Source of the DNA: JAPPLB01 sp965204095 | GTDB taxonomy: Bacteria > Acidobacteriota > Terriglobia > Bryobacterales > UBA6623 | Reading direction: 5' to 3' | Length of the DNA stretch: 64,000 nt | Assembly (NCBI GenBank): GCA_965204095.1 | Contig: OZ241991.1 | Location: 1,550,001 to 1,614,000, forward strand | In this document: positions 48,268-57,945 of the stretch, piece after piece | Layout of the letters: every line of letters begins with the position of its first letter | How positions within the stretch are numbered: position 1 is the first letter of the stretch | Notes under the pieces: model-generated | What the model was told of the DNA's origin: nothing | Databases searched by the model: none | The model's input: the letters and a program-made list of their open reading frames with translations, nothing else | Position numbers and translations under genes: made by a program

Positions 48268-49656
48268 TCAGGATTCCGACTCTTCGTCCTCGCCGGCTTC
48301 CTCTTCTTCCTCGTTCGGCTTTGTGAGGTCGGAGATGCTGGTCCGCAGTTCCTCGATATCGCCCTTCTCGAGCTCATAGGTGCTTGCCTGGCCCGGGATC
48401 GCAGCGTAGACCTGATCGGAGGAAGGATCACTGATCACGACCTGCTCCGTGCCGCCGCCGCTCGACTGAACCACCTCAGTCTCGATCGTTGGGGCCTCAA
48501 GACCGAACTTCGCCTGGTCGGCCGACTCATCGGAAGTGAACTCCTTGACGGAAAGTCCCCGCAGGGCATCCAGCAGGGTCTGGACTTTCTCGGCGTCCAA
48601 CTCGCGATCCTCGTCGGAAGTGAGTATCCACTTGTCCTCTTGTTTGGCGATCGTCAGACGCGTATCGCCGTCGCGCACTTCGACGGCTCCCGGATCCACG
48701 AAGCCGAAGTCGAAGAGCTTTTTGTTGCGAAAGTCCTCCAGAGGCTTGTCGAGCGCCTCCGGGAGCGTTGACGAGACTTCGTACACGCCCTCAAGGTCGC
48801 TGCTCTTGGCGTAGTACTTGTCGTCGGCATCCTTCGCGATGGTCAAAGTATGCGCGCCCGCCTCGTCGACGACCTCGACTGCGGCGAACGGCCGCCTGAA
48901 AGAATACTTCCTAGTAGGCTCGCCTTCCTCAAGGACCGAAACCATCTCGGCGTTGTAGGCCGAGCGAGCCAAATCGCCCACGCTGAAATTGTCGGCCCGG
49001 AGAGGCTTCGGCTTGAGGATCTGCCAATCCGCATCTCCGCTCTTGCCGAACTCGATCGATCGCGAGCCAACGTTGACGGTAACGCGAGAAATCCTGTCCT
49101 GGTCGACCTTCAGCAGCTTCTTCTCTCTGAGGTCGAAGATTTCCTTCTCGAAGCCGCTCTTGATGTAGCTAAAAACCGTAAACAAGCGGGTGTCGCCGTC
49201 GAGGCGCACAAAAACCCCCGAGCCGGTCGGTGTCTCGTCGCCAAAAATCACCCGGTAGGTCTCTTTCTCTTGGTCCTCTTTCTTGGCCGTCACGTCGACT
49301 CGCAGCGACCAGTCATCGCCATCGACGCCATAGGGACGCCAGTCGGCGACCTCCTCCTCGACAACGCGGTCGGAATTCATCGGTGTGAGATTATTCAGCA
49401 ACAGGTTGATCGACGATTCGTTAACGGGGATCGTAAGCGGCGGGGCGAACTTCCACTCGTCATCATCACCTCGCACAACCATGATCGTGTCGCGCCCAGG
49501 ACGCTCCACGGTGAACGCCCGGATATCGTCTGTCTCGAGATCGATGACGGGCGTTCTTTCGTCGTCGGATACCGGCGGGTTCTCTTCACTCCAATAGACC
49601 AGCCCTCCAAGCACGGCAAGAATGCCAGCGGCGATCAGAAGCCTCATGGGTTTCAT
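48268..49656 (-). CDS. DUF4340 domain protein
   Basis: 462 residues. N-terminal transmembrane helix (about 5-22), then a large beta-rich domain of DUF4340 type (RVTVNVGSRSIEFGKSGDADWQILKPKPLRADNFSVGDLARSAYN), and an acidic C-terminal tail. Such proteins are typically encoded with GldA/F/G-type ABC transporters, exactly as here (GldG-like gene 58 bases upstream). Ribosome binding site GGAGG before the ATG at 49656. Periplasmic, function unknown. Confidence 0.85.
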   Translation of the reverse strand: MKPMRLLIAAGILAVLGGLVYWSEENPPVSDDERTPVIDLETDDIRAFTVERPGRDTIMVVRGDDDEWKFAPPLTIPVNESSINLLLNNLTPMNSDRVVEEEVADWRPYGVDGDDWSLRVDVTAKKEDQEKETYRVIFGDETPTGSGVFVRLDGDTRLFTVFSYIKSGFEKEIFDLREKKLLKVDQDRISRVTVNVGSRSIEFGKSGDADWQILKPKPLRADNFSVGDLARSAYNAEMVSVLEEGEPTRKYSFRRPFAAVEVVDEAGAHTLTIAKDADDKYYAKSSDLEGVYEVSSTLPEALDKPLEDFRNKKLFDFGFVDPGAVEVRDGDTRLTIAKQEDKWILTSDEDRELDAEKVQTLLDALRGLSVKEFTSDESADQAKFGLEAPTIETEVVQSSGGGTEQVVISDPSSDQVYAAIPGQASTYELEKGDIEELRTSISDLTKPNEEEEEAGEDEESES

Positions 49657-49714
49657 GGTCTTGCCTCCCTGCTCATCTTCGACGGGAAGAAGGTCGAGCC
49701 GGTGATCGCGCGGG

Positions 49715-51151
49715 TCAGCGGCGCATCCACCACACGCGGACACCGAAGATCACAATCACCAGCGGCAGCCCGATGACATTGATCCAGAACAGGCGCGATA
49801 CCTGCGCCTGCGAGAGGTCCAGGGGCGTGTTCTCGGGGTCTTTGGGACGAATGGAAATCAAGTCCTCATCGGAACTCAGCCAGTTCATCATATTGAGAAA
49901 CAGGTCAAGGTTACCGCCGCGGCCCAAAGCGTAATTGCGGGCGAACCGAGAGGAACCTACGACCACTACTCTCGACTCTTTCTCATCCGTTTCCTCTGAC
50001 GCATCTTCGCTGTCTTCCGCATCCGCCTCATTGTCACCGGAGGATTCTTCGGAGCCAGTTGTATCCGATGGCGCATCATGGGTCGCCGCCACGGCAAGCG
50101 TAATGGGCCCTTCGCGTTCCGCAGCCGAGTTCCTGATCAACTCTCCGTCTTCCACCTTCAACTCGGCCGTAGCGAAAGCCCCCGCCGTAGTGCTGAAGAG
50201 CTCCTCGACATTCCAGCCTGATACGGCGTCGCCCGCGTCGACACCGCGGGACATCGGGAAGAAGCTCGCCGTGTTACCCATGACGTCAGTAATCGGATGG
50301 TCCTCATAGTCAGCAACCAACGGGGACAATGGCCCCATGCCGAAGAACTGGCCGACCGGCGAGAAATCGACCACGGTTTCGTCACGGACACGGATGCCCC
50401 AGCCGGCGACCATCCCGGTCAGCGCGGGGCTGTTGTCGGGATCGATCATGATGAGCGCGCGGCCACCGCCCTCGACGTAACGCTTGAGGGTTTCGACCGC
50501 GGGCGGAAGATAGTCCGCCTCGGGACCGGGAAGAATCACCAGAGTGCAATCGGAAGGGACTTCAACTTCCTGCTGCAACGACACTACCTGCGTTTCGTAG
50601 TTCGCGTCCTGTATCGCCTGCTGGGCGCCCGAAAATCCGTCGCGATCGGTGTCATCCGTATCCGCTTCACCATGTCCCGTGAGAATGCAGGCGTTCTTGT
50701 CCTCTCCCTTGAGCACTTTGATGATGGCGTTCGTGACGTCCTCTTCCTCACTGGAAGAAGCTTCCTCGCGGTTGCCTCCCACCTCGACGAGCACCGTGCC
50801 GTAGGTACGGATGTTCATCAGTTGGGCCATTTCAGGTTTGCTATCCGGATCGATGTAGTCGACCGACACACGGCTGGAAGCATTCTCGTACCGCACGAGC
50901 GACGAACGGGCCGCGCCGAAGTCCGTACTGCGGTCGAAGTAGTAGATCGTGAGGTCGCGATCAAGGTTGTCCAGGATCTTCTCCGTCTGATCGGACAAGC
51001 TGTAGAGCTTGTTCCTGGTCGCGTCGAAGGTCTCGTTATAGCGGTTTGCAAGATAGTTCGCCGCTACCAGAATCGCAATTGTGACGAGAACATATACGGC
51101 CGAGTACGCCCCGTATTTCGTCTGTCTTGTCTTGACCCAATCCCAAACCAT
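49715..51151 (-). CDS. GldG-like ABC transport auxiliary protein
   Basis: 478 residues; membrane-anchored periplasmic protein of the GldG/DUF4350-related family. N-terminal transmembrane helix (about 14-36), a large extracytoplasmic domain with YDRDLTIYYFDRSTDF, CILTGHGEADTDDTDRDGFSGAQQAIQDANYE and GGRALIMIDPD segments, an acidic low-complexity stretch (about 400-425), and a C-terminal transmembrane helix (about 450-472). The start MVWDWVKTRQ at 51151 has a perfect ribosome binding site; an ATG at 51175 overlapping the permease stop (ATGA) is the alternative. Confidence 0.85.
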   Translation of the reverse strand: MVWDWVKTRQTKYGAYSAVYVLVTIAILVAANYLANRYNETFDATRNKLYSLSDQTEKILDNLDRDLTIYYFDRSTDFGAARSSLVRYENASSRVSVDYIDPDSKPEMAQLMNIRTYGTVLVEVGGNREEASSSEEEDVTNAIIKVLKGEDKNACILTGHGEADTDDTDRDGFSGAQQAIQDANYETQVVSLQQEVEVPSDCTLVILPGPEADYLPPAVETLKRYVEGGGRALIMIDPDNSPALTGMVAGWGIRVRDETVVDFSPVGQFFGMGPLSPLVADYEDHPITDVMGNTASFFPMSRGVDAGDAVSGWNVEELFSTTAGAFATAELKVEDGELIRNSAAEREGPITLAVAATHDAPSDTTGSEESSGDNEADAEDSEDASEETDEKESRVVVVGSSRFARNYALGRGGNLDLFLNMMNWLSSDEDLISIRPKDPENTPLDLSQAQVSRLFWINVIGLPLVIVIFGVRVWWMRR

Positions 51152-51171
51152 CTTTCGGACCACCTCCCGCT

Positions 51172-51939
51172 TCATGCGCGCCAGCGCAGTGATTCCAGCG
51201 AGCGCTTGCTCAGAAAGAGACCAAGCCCAATGGCGCTCAAGTAGTAGACCGTGTCCTTCAACTCGATCACTCCCTTCGAGAACTGCTCGAAGTGCGGCGC
51301 GATCGCGATGTATTGACACACCTTGCCGATCGTCGAGGTGCTATAGGCGTTTACCCAGTCCAGAACCCACAGCAGCAGGAACGCGCCGAAAGTCAAGGCG
51401 CCGGCAACGATCTGATTCTTCGTCAAGGTCGAGATGAACGCACCGATCGCGAGGAACGTTCCACCCATCAGCAACAAGCCCAGGTAGCCGACGAGAAGAG
51501 CCCGCCAATCCGGCGTACTGAGCAGGAAGATCACCGCCAGGTTCAGCATCGAAATCGCCAACATGCAGGCAAACAGCAGCACGGCGGCCAGCCACTTGCC
51601 GAAGATGATCTCGAAGTCGCGTACCGGCGACGTGAGCAGTAGCTCGATCGTGCCGCTCCGCTTCTCTTCAGCGAACAGCCGCATGGTGATCATCGGCGAG
51701 AGGAAAAGCAGAATAATGCTGAAGTTGCCGAGCGTCGGCTGGATGATGAACTGGTCCACGTTCATCGGGGGCATCTGCATGCCCATCTGGCCGCGGCTCG
51801 AAAAGTCCACGAATATCGCGACCGCGCTGAAGAAGAAATAGCCGAAGATGATCGAAAACATCGCGAGAAGGATATAGGCGATCGATGAAGCGAAATAGCT
51901 CCTCAGTTCGCGGCTTGCGATCGTCCAAACGTTTCTCAT
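51172..51939 (-). CDS. ABC transporter permease (GldF-like)
   Basis: 255 residues with about six transmembrane helices (TIASRELRSYFASSIAYILL, then at least five more) and the permease loop FAEEKRSGTIELLLTSPVRDFEIIFGKW, which is typical of ABC-2 type GldF/CcmB-like permeases. It overlaps the ATPase gene by 4 bp and the next gene by ATGA, so this is one operon (ATPase, permease, GldG-like, DUF4340). The exported substrate is unknown. Confidence 0.9.
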   Translation of the reverse strand: MRNVWTIASRELRSYFASSIAYILLAMFSIIFGYFFFSAVAIFVDFSSRGQMGMQMPPMNVDQFIIQPTLGNFSIILLFLSPMITMRLFAEEKRSGTIELLLTSPVRDFEIIFGKWLAAVLLFACMLAISMLNLAVIFLLSTPDWRALLVGYLGLLLMGGTFLAIGAFISTLTKNQIVAGALTFGAFLLLWVLDWVNAYSTSTIGKVCQYIAIAPHFEQFSKGVIELKDTVYYLSAIGLGLFLSKRSLESLRWRA

Positions 51940-53033
51940 GACGCAGCGGCTCCTTCCTGTTTCGAAGATTCTTCCTGCTCTTCGAGCGGCGCCTCTTGCG
52001 GCAAAGCCGCGGCTTCGGAAACAGTCGGCTCCACGGTTCCCTCCGGCGAATCGGCACCGGCTTCAGCAGCCGGTTCATCCTGTGCGGCAGCCTCGGCGGC
52101 GTCCTCCGACGCCGTCAGCTTGAGGAAGATATCCTCGAGGCTCATACCGATCGGGCGGATCTCATAGAGACCCCAGCCGGATTCCACCACCACCCGGGCC
52201 AGCTCACTTCGGATGACGGCATCCTTGCTGGTCTCGACTGACCAACTCGTGCGGCCGCCATGTCCGTTCTTGCGGCTCACGTCGTTGACTCCTTCGACCG
52301 CCAAGAGGCGTTCCTCAACGTCCTCGGGCGGACCGTCGATCTCGATCAGCAAAGACTCATGACCCCTCATGCGCGCCATCAAGTTCTCCGGCGTATCGCT
52401 GGCTTCAAGCTTGCCGTCATTGATGATGATGATGCGGCTCGCGATGCTCTGCACTTCCGACAGGATGTGCGTGCTCAGGATGATCGTGTGCTCACCGCTG
52501 AGGTCGTGAATGAGCTGCCGGACTTCCGCGATCTGCTTGGGGTCCAGTCCGGCAGTGGGCTCGTCGAAGATCAGAACATCGGGGTCGTGAATCAGGGCCT
52601 GCGCCAAGCCGACTCGCTGGCGGTAGCCCTTGGACAACTGTCCGATCAGCTTTTGGCGAACGTCTCCCAACGCACACCCTTCGACGACGCCATCGAGGCG
52701 TTCATTCACCTCTCCGCTGGGAATGCCTTTAAGCCGGCCGACGAAATCGAGGTAGCCCTCGACTGACATCTCGGGATAGACGGGCGGAGCCTCGGGCAGG
52801 TAACCGATGTGCTTCTTCACCTCCAGGGGCTCCTCCAGCACGTCGTGGCCCGCCACGCTCGCTGTACCCGATGTGGGCGGCAAGAACCCGGTCAGGATGC
52901 GCATCGTGGTGGTCTTGCCGGCTCCGTTCGGCCCGAGGAAGCCGACAATTTCACCTTTTTCGACCTCAAAGGTGATGTCCTTGACGGCCAAAGTCGGACC
53001 GTACCGCTTGGTCAAACGCTCAACTTTGATCAT
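51936..53033 (-). CDS. ABC transporter ATPase (GldA-like)
   Basis: 365 residues; ABC ATPase with Walker A GPNGAGKTT, signature motif LSKGYRQRVG, Walker B VLIFDEPTAG and the switch His in STHILSE. A C-terminal domain of unknown function (about 220-310) is followed by an acidic Glu/Ala-rich tail (about 312-365). First gene of the operon; its promoter is probably at 53125-53155. The permease follows with a 4-bp overlap. Confidence 0.93.
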   Translation of the reverse strand: MIKVERLTKRYGPTLAVKDITFEVEKGEIVGFLGPNGAGKTTTMRILTGFLPPTSGTASVAGHDVLEEPLEVKKHIGYLPEAPPVYPEMSVEGYLDFVGRLKGIPSGEVNERLDGVVEGCALGDVRQKLIGQLSKGYRQRVGLAQALIHDPDVLIFDEPTAGLDPKQIAEVRQLIHDLSGEHTIILSTHILSEVQSIASRIIIINDGKLEASDTPENLMARMRGHESLLIEIDGPPEDVEERLLAVEGVNDVSRKNGHGGRTSWSVETSKDAVIRSELARVVVESGWGLYEIRPIGMSLEDIFLKLTASEDAAEAAAQDEPAAEAGADSPEGTVEPTVSEAAALPQEAPLEEQEESSKQEGAAAS

Positions 53034-53124
53034 TGCTCAACAGGTGATCCGGCGAACGCCGATAAATGGAGGTTTACTTCGACAACGGTTGCTCAGAGAG
53101 ACCTGAACATCATCAATAAACTTT

Positions 53125-53155
53125 ATTATGCCGCAAACACCAGGCGGATTGTCAA
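53125..53155 (-). promoter_or_regulatory. Promoter candidate for the GldA operon
   Basis: On the minus strand a perfect TTGACA (53150-53155) is followed after 19 bases by CATAAT (53125-53130). The spacing is 2 bases longer than ideal. The box sits in the 162-base gap between lepA and the ATPase gene. Confidence 0.5.
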
Positions 53156-53195
53156 CGGATTGGCGCCTTGCTCAGGAAGCTTGCAGGAACGGGTT

Positions 53196-55001
53196 TCAGG
53201 CCTCCTCACCGACACTCAAAACGGCCAAGAACGCCTCCTGGGGAATATCCACTTTGCCCACCCGTTTCATGCGACGTTTGCCCTCCCGTTGTTTTTCAAT
53301 GAGCTTGCGTTTCCGTGTAATGTCTCCCCCGTAGCACTTCGCCAGGACGTTCTTGCGCAGCGCAGCAATGTTATTCCGGGCAACGATCTTGTTGCCGATG
53401 GCCGCCTGCAGGGCGACCTCGAACATCTGACGGGGAATGAGCTTGCGCATCTTTTCGATCAGCGCCTTGCCGCGCTCGTGCGCCGCCTCTTTGTGCACGA
53501 TGATCGAGAGGACATCCACCGGGTCGCCTGCGACAAGAACATCGAGCTTGACCATCGGCGACTCACGATAGGCCGCGAAATGGTAGTCGACCGAGGCGTA
53601 GCCCCGGGAGGCTGTCTTGAGCCGATCGTAGAAATCCAGCACGATCTCGCTCAGCGGAACTTCGTAGGTCAACACAACCCGATTGCTCGCAACGTACTCG
53701 AAGCCCTTCTGGACGCCGCGCTTGTCTTCGAGCAGTTTCAGTATGCCGCCCAGATAGTCATCCGGGGTGATGACCGTGACGGTGAACACAGGCTCCTCGA
53801 CATGATCGATGTCCGGGCTGTTCGGCCAACGGCTGGGGTTATCGACCTCAACGGTTTCGCCGTCGGTCTTGCGGATGCGATACCGGACCCCCGGGGCCGT
53901 TGTGATGAGATCGAGACCAAACTCCCGCTCCAGCCGTTCTTGCACGATTTCCAGATGCAGCAGCCCAAGAAAACCGGCCCGGAAACCGAACCCGAGCGCA
54001 GCGGAGCTTTCCGGCTCGAACTGGAACGAGCGGTCGTTGAGCTGCAGCTTCAGCAGCGCCTCGCGCAGAGCCGCGTGCGCATGGGATTCCACGGAATAGA
54101 GCCCGGCGAAGACCATCGGCCGAGACTCCTGAAAGCCTGGCAGCGGCTCGGACGGCGGGTTGGCGTCGTCGCAAATCGTGTCGCCGACCCTGGTCTCGCT
54201 GACGTCCTTGATGTTCGCGACAACCCAACCAGCTTCGCCACAACGAAGCGATGGGCTCACCTGCGCCTTCGGCGTGCGAAAACCAACTTCCTCTACGGTG
54301 AAAGCCTGCCCGGTCGACCACATGCGAATCGTCATGCCCTTGCGCAATGAGCCGTCGACCATACGGACGAGCATGACGACTCCACGGTAGGTGTCATACC
54401 AGGAATCGAACAGCAAAGCCCTGGCGGGACCGTCCGGGGCGCCTCGAGGCGGCGGTATGCGACGAACGACCGCTTCGAGAATCTCGGGCACGCCTTGGCC
54501 CGACTTCGCACTGACGAGGAGCGCGTCGGAAGCGTCGAGCCCGATCGTCGATTCGATCTCCTCGCACACCCGCTCGGGTTCCGCCGCGGGCAGGTCAATC
54601 TTGTTGACCACCGGGATGATTTCGAGGCCGTGATCGAGAGCCAGGTAAGTGTTCGCCAGTGTCTGGGCTTCCACCCCTTGGGCAGCATCGACGACAAGCA
54701 ACGCTCCTTCGCACGACGCCAAGCTTCGTGAGACTTCGTAGGAGAAGTCAACATGACCGGGCGTGTCGATCAGATTCAGTTGATAGCGCTCGCCGTTTTC
54801 GGCCTCGTACTCAAGCCGGACGGCCTGCGCCTTGATCGTGATGCCGCGTTCCCGCTCCAGGTCCATGCTGTCGAGGACCTGCGCCTTCATTTCCCGTGCG
54901 GTCAAAGCGCCGGTCAACTCGAGCAGGCGGTCGGCCAGAGTCGACTTGCCATGATCGATATGCGCAATGATGCAGAAATTACGGATGTGGGAGGGGTCCA
55001 T
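53196..55001 (-). CDS. lepA: Elongation factor 4 (LepA)
   Basis: 601 residues; translational GTPase that back-translocates or remodels stalled ribosomes. G1 IIAHIDHGKST (about 11-21), G3 DTPGHVDFSYEV, G4 NKIDLP, then the domain II, III and V set and the LepA-specific C-terminal domain (ending about KVDIPQEAFLAVLSVGEEA). Typical length. The ATG at 55001 (MDPSHIRNFC) is chosen; an upstream frame adds six unrelated residues. Confidence 0.97.
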   Translation of the reverse strand: MDPSHIRNFCIIAHIDHGKSTLADRLLELTGALTAREMKAQVLDSMDLERERGITIKAQAVRLEYEAENGERYQLNLIDTPGHVDFSYEVSRSLASCEGALLVVDAAQGVEAQTLANTYLALDHGLEIIPVVNKIDLPAAEPERVCEEIESTIGLDASDALLVSAKSGQGVPEILEAVVRRIPPPRGAPDGPARALLFDSWYDTYRGVVMLVRMVDGSLRKGMTIRMWSTGQAFTVEEVGFRTPKAQVSPSLRCGEAGWVVANIKDVSETRVGDTICDDANPPSEPLPGFQESRPMVFAGLYSVESHAHAALREALLKLQLNDRSFQFEPESSAALGFGFRAGFLGLLHLEIVQERLEREFGLDLITTAPGVRYRIRKTDGETVEVDNPSRWPNSPDIDHVEEPVFTVTVITPDDYLGGILKLLEDKRGVQKGFEYVASNRVVLTYEVPLSEIVLDFYDRLKTASRGYASVDYHFAAYRESPMVKLDVLVAGDPVDVLSIIVHKEAAHERGKALIEKMRKLIPRQMFEVALQAAIGNKIVARNNIAALRKNVLAKCYGGDITRKRKLIEKQREGKRRMKRVGKVDIPQEAFLAVLSVGEEA

Positions 55002-55095
55002 CAGGAGGGCCGGCGGCAAGAAACCGCAGCCGCAGGTTTCAAGCTATCAGCGATCCTCAGGGGTGTCAATTTCGGGGCCGCGAGGCGGCGGATGG

Positions 55096-55590
55096 TCACA
55101 GCGGCAAGGTCGCGGCCTTGACCTTCGCTGTCTGCGACTCGCGAAACCGGATCAGTTTTTCGCGCAGCTCGGGCCGCTTGCGCGCCAGGATGGCCACCGC
55201 CAGCAGAGCGGCGTTCTTCGCACCGGCCTTGCCGATAGCGAGAGTTCCGACCGGGATTCCGCCGGGCATCTGAACCGTCGAAAGCAGCGAGTCCAGTCCG
55301 TTCAACACACTGGACATCGGCACGCCGAGGACCGGCAGGATGGTGTGCGCCGCCACGACGCCGGCCAAGTGAGCCGCCCCACCTGCCGCCGCGATCATGA
55401 CCTCGATACCGCGGTCCTCAGCCGACGAGACAAACTCCACCACCGCCTCCGGCGTGCGATGCGCCGACAGCGCCCTGCATTCATGGGGCACTCCGAACTC
55501 CTTCAGCACATCCGACGCGTTTTTCATCGTCTCCCAATCGGACGTGCTACCCATGAGGATTCCGACGAGAGGTGTTTCCTGATCTGCCAT
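55096..55590 (-). CDS. purE: N5-carboxyaminoimidazole ribonucleotide mutase PurE
   Basis: 164 residues; class I PurE, moves the carboxyl group from N5-CAIR to CAIR in purine synthesis. Motifs GILMGSTSDWETM and CRALSAHRTPE, AAAGGAAHLAGVVAAHT and the conserved LPVLGVPMSSVLNGLDSLLSTVQMPGGIPVGTLAIG. No purK next to it. It is divergent from the SMP-30-like gene. Confidence 0.95.
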   Translation of the reverse strand: MADQETPLVGILMGSTSDWETMKNASDVLKEFGVPHECRALSAHRTPEAVVEFVSSAEDRGIEVMIAAAGGAAHLAGVVAAHTILPVLGVPMSSVLNGLDSLLSTVQMPGGIPVGTLAIGKAGAKNAALLAVAILARKRPELREKLIRFRESQTAKVKAATLPL

Positions 55591-55711
55591 GCCATTGACT
55601 CACTTAGGGAAATGGATGCGTCCGCCGCACGGGGCTCAACAAGCTCGCCGCGCGCCAAACGCGGGGTATACTGTTACGGTTTCTCGACGCGAAGACCCTT
55701 CGGAGGACCTT

Positions 55712-56716
55712 GTGAACCGAGCAATTGGGATCACCATTCTAGCACTGGCCTCGGGTTGTGCATGGCTGACCGGTAGCGCTTGCGCGCCGGCTTCCGAGTC
55801 CGTGATGGAGAGCGCCCCTGCGGACGGCATTCCCAAGGTCGAGGCCGCCGCGAGCATCGCTTTCACCGAGGGGCCAACGGTCTACAAAGACGGCAGCGTT
55901 TTCTTCACCGATACGAGGAGTCACCGCATCATGCGTGCGATGCCCGACGGTGAGCTTGTTGTCTTCAGGGAGAACAGCAATCGCGCCAACGGCCTCGTTT
56001 TCGACGACCAGTGGCGGCTCATCGCCTGCGAAGGCAGCAACGCCCAACTCGACAACCCGAGGCTGACCCGCACCAACCTGGAAACCGGCGAGATTGAGGT
56101 CATCGCAGAATCCTTCAGAGACAAACGCCTCAGCCAGCCGAACGACGTCACATTCGACAGTCAGGGCCGGTTGTATTTCACAGACCGCCCCCGCAGGGAT
56201 CCCGCGCCCGACCAGACGAACGTCGACGCCGTCTACCGCATCGACACCGACGGTTCGATCCATCAGATCCTCAAAGCGCCCGACATCGACAAGCCGAACG
56301 GCCTTGTCATTTCCCCGGACGACAAGACGTTCTATTTGATCGAGGCGCATCCCGACGCCGACCGCGCCCGGATGATCCGAGCCTATGACCTGCAGCCTGA
56401 CGGAACGGTCACGAACATGAGGGTCTTTCACGATTTCTATCCTGGCCGCAGCGGCGACGGAATGACCATCGACAGCGAAGGCAACCTCTACGTAGCCGCC
56501 GGTCTGCATCGTCTGCGCAAGACCAGCGAGACCCTCGACACGAAGTGCGGCGTGCACATCTTCGCACCGGACGGCGAGCTGATACAGTTCGTTCCGATCC
56601 CCGAGGACATCATTACGAACTGCGCCTTTGGAGGTCCCGACATGAAGACCCTCTACATCACAGCCGGGAAAACGCTGTTCAAGTTCAACACCGAGATCAA
56701 GGGCACCCGCCGCTAG
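55712..56716 (+). CDS. SMP-30/gluconolactonase-like protein, probable lipoprotein
   Basis: 334 residues; beta-propeller of the SMP-30/gluconolactonase/LRE family. N-terminal leader ILALASGCAWLTG has a lipobox-like ASGC, so it may be an outer-surface or periplasmic lipoprotein. Family motifs: FTEGPTVYKDGSVFFTDTRSHRIM, RANGLVFDD, QPNDVTFDSQGRLYFTD, KPNGLVISPDDKTFYLIEA. It would hydrolyse lactones of sugars. The start GTG at 55712 has GGAGG upstream and is chosen over an upstream ATG at 55589, which overlaps purE. Confidence 0.87.
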   Translation: MNRAIGITILALASGCAWLTGSACAPASESVMESAPADGIPKVEAAASIAFTEGPTVYKDGSVFFTDTRSHRIMRAMPDGELVVFRENSNRANGLVFDDQWRLIACEGSNAQLDNPRLTRTNLETGEIEVIAESFRDKRLSQPNDVTFDSQGRLYFTDRPRRDPAPDQTNVDAVYRIDTDGSIHQILKAPDIDKPNGLVISPDDKTFYLIEAHPDADRARMIRAYDLQPDGTVTNMRVFHDFYPGRSGDGMTIDSEGNLYVAAGLHRLRKTSETLDTKCGVHIFAPDGELIQFVPIPEDIITNCAFGGPDMKTLYITAGKTLFKFNTEIKGTRR

Positions 56717-56775
56717 CCACGCGGTGAAATGAACGAAATCCAGCGGAACCATCTCGGCAGGAAACGTAAAAGACC

Positions 56776-57945
56776 ATGAGACTTTCAAGCCGTATGGAAG
56801 GCGTCCGCGGCGAGGGCGCATTTGATGTTCTGGTGAAAGCGCGGGCTCTCGAAGCCAAGGGTCACTCCATCATCCACATGGAAATCGGCGAGCCCGACTT
56901 CCCGACGCCAGTGAATATTATCGAGGCCGGGCGGCAGGCGCTAGCCGACGGCTGGACAAAATACGGTGCGACACAAGGCGATCCCGAGTTACGAGAGGTA
57001 ATCGCAGAACGGGTTTCGAAAACACGCGGCATTTCCGTCAGCGATCAGAACGTCGTCGTGACGCCTGGAGGCAAGCCCATCCTTTTCTTCCCATTGCTGG
57101 CGTTACTCGAACCCGGTGACGAGGTACTCTATCCGAACCCAAGCTTCCCCATCTACGAGTCCGTCATTCGTTACTGCGGAGCGGCGCCGCTGCCACTGCC
57201 ACTGATTGAAGAACGTGGGTTCTCGCTCAACCTCGACATGCTGCGCGCGAAGCTGTCTCCCCGCACCAAGGTTCTGATGATCAACTCGCCTCAGAACCCG
57301 ACAGGCGGCGTGATCCCCGAAGAGGACATCCGAGCTATCGCCGAATTGGTCCGCGACCGCGACCTCATGGTCCTCTCCGACGAGGTCTACAGCAACATCT
57401 ACTTCGACCGCAAGCCATTCTCGATCGCGTCGCTACCGGGGATGGCCGAGAAGACGATCATCCTTGACGGCTTCTCCAAGACGTACTCCATGACCGGTTG
57501 GCGCATGGGTTATGGAGTCATGCCGAAATGGCTCGTGGACGGGGTCTGCCTGATGATGGTCAACTGCGTATCGCACACGGCCAGCTTTTCGCAGCGAGCC
57601 GGCATCGAAGCCCTCACGGGTCCACAAGAAGCCGTGGCCGAGATGGTTGCGGAATTCAAGCGGCGGCGCGAGGTGATCGTCGAGGGCTTTAACCGCATCC
57701 CCGGCTTTTCGTGCACAATGCCCGGGGGGGCATTCTATGCCTTCCCGAACGTCAAGAAGACCGGAATTCCTTCCGATGATCTGGCCGACCGCATCCTCAA
57801 CGAGGCCGGAGTGGCGTGCTTGACGGGGACGAGCTTCGGCTCGTTCGGCGAGGGCTACCTGCGCTTCAGCTACGCAACCGCGCTGGACCAGATCCACGAA
57901 GCTCTCGACCGCATCGACAGAATGATGCGCGGCATCCTGGGTTAA
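56776..57945 (+). CDS. Aminotransferase class I/II (aspartate/aromatic-type)
   Basis: 389 residues; PLP-dependent aminotransferase of the AspC/PatA-like group. Key segments: EIGEPDFPTPVNI, GATQGDPELREVIAERV, SPQNPTGGVIPEEDIRAI, DEVYSNIYFD, and the PLP Lys in DGFSKTYSMTGWRMGY, then GAFYAFPNV and FGEGYLRFSYA. The substrate is not decided by these motifs. It follows the SMP-30-like gene by 59 bases, so co-transcription is possible. Confidence 0.92.
   Translation: MRLSSRMEGVRGEGAFDVLVKARALEAKGHSIIHMEIGEPDFPTPVNIIEAGRQALADGWTKYGATQGDPELREVIAERVSKTRGISVSDQNVVVTPGGKPILFFPLLALLEPGDEVLYPNPSFPIYESVIRYCGAAPLPLPLIEERGFSLNLDMLRAKLSPRTKVLMINSPQNPTGGVIPEEDIRAIAELVRDRDLMVLSDEVYSNIYFDRKPFSIASLPGMAEKTIILDGFSKTYSMTGWRMGYGVMPKWLVDGVCLMMVNCVSHTASFSQRAGIEALTGPQEAVAEMVAEFKRRREVIVEGFNRIPGFSCTMPGGAFYAFPNVKKTGIPSDDLADRILNEAGVACLTGTSFGSFGEGYLRFSYATALDQIHEALDRIDRMMRGILG

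Noticed and set aside
52809..54350. Long open frame on the plus strand opposite the ABC ATPase and lepA
   Set aside because: It runs antisense to two certain genes and spans their intergenic region; it has no recognisable domain.
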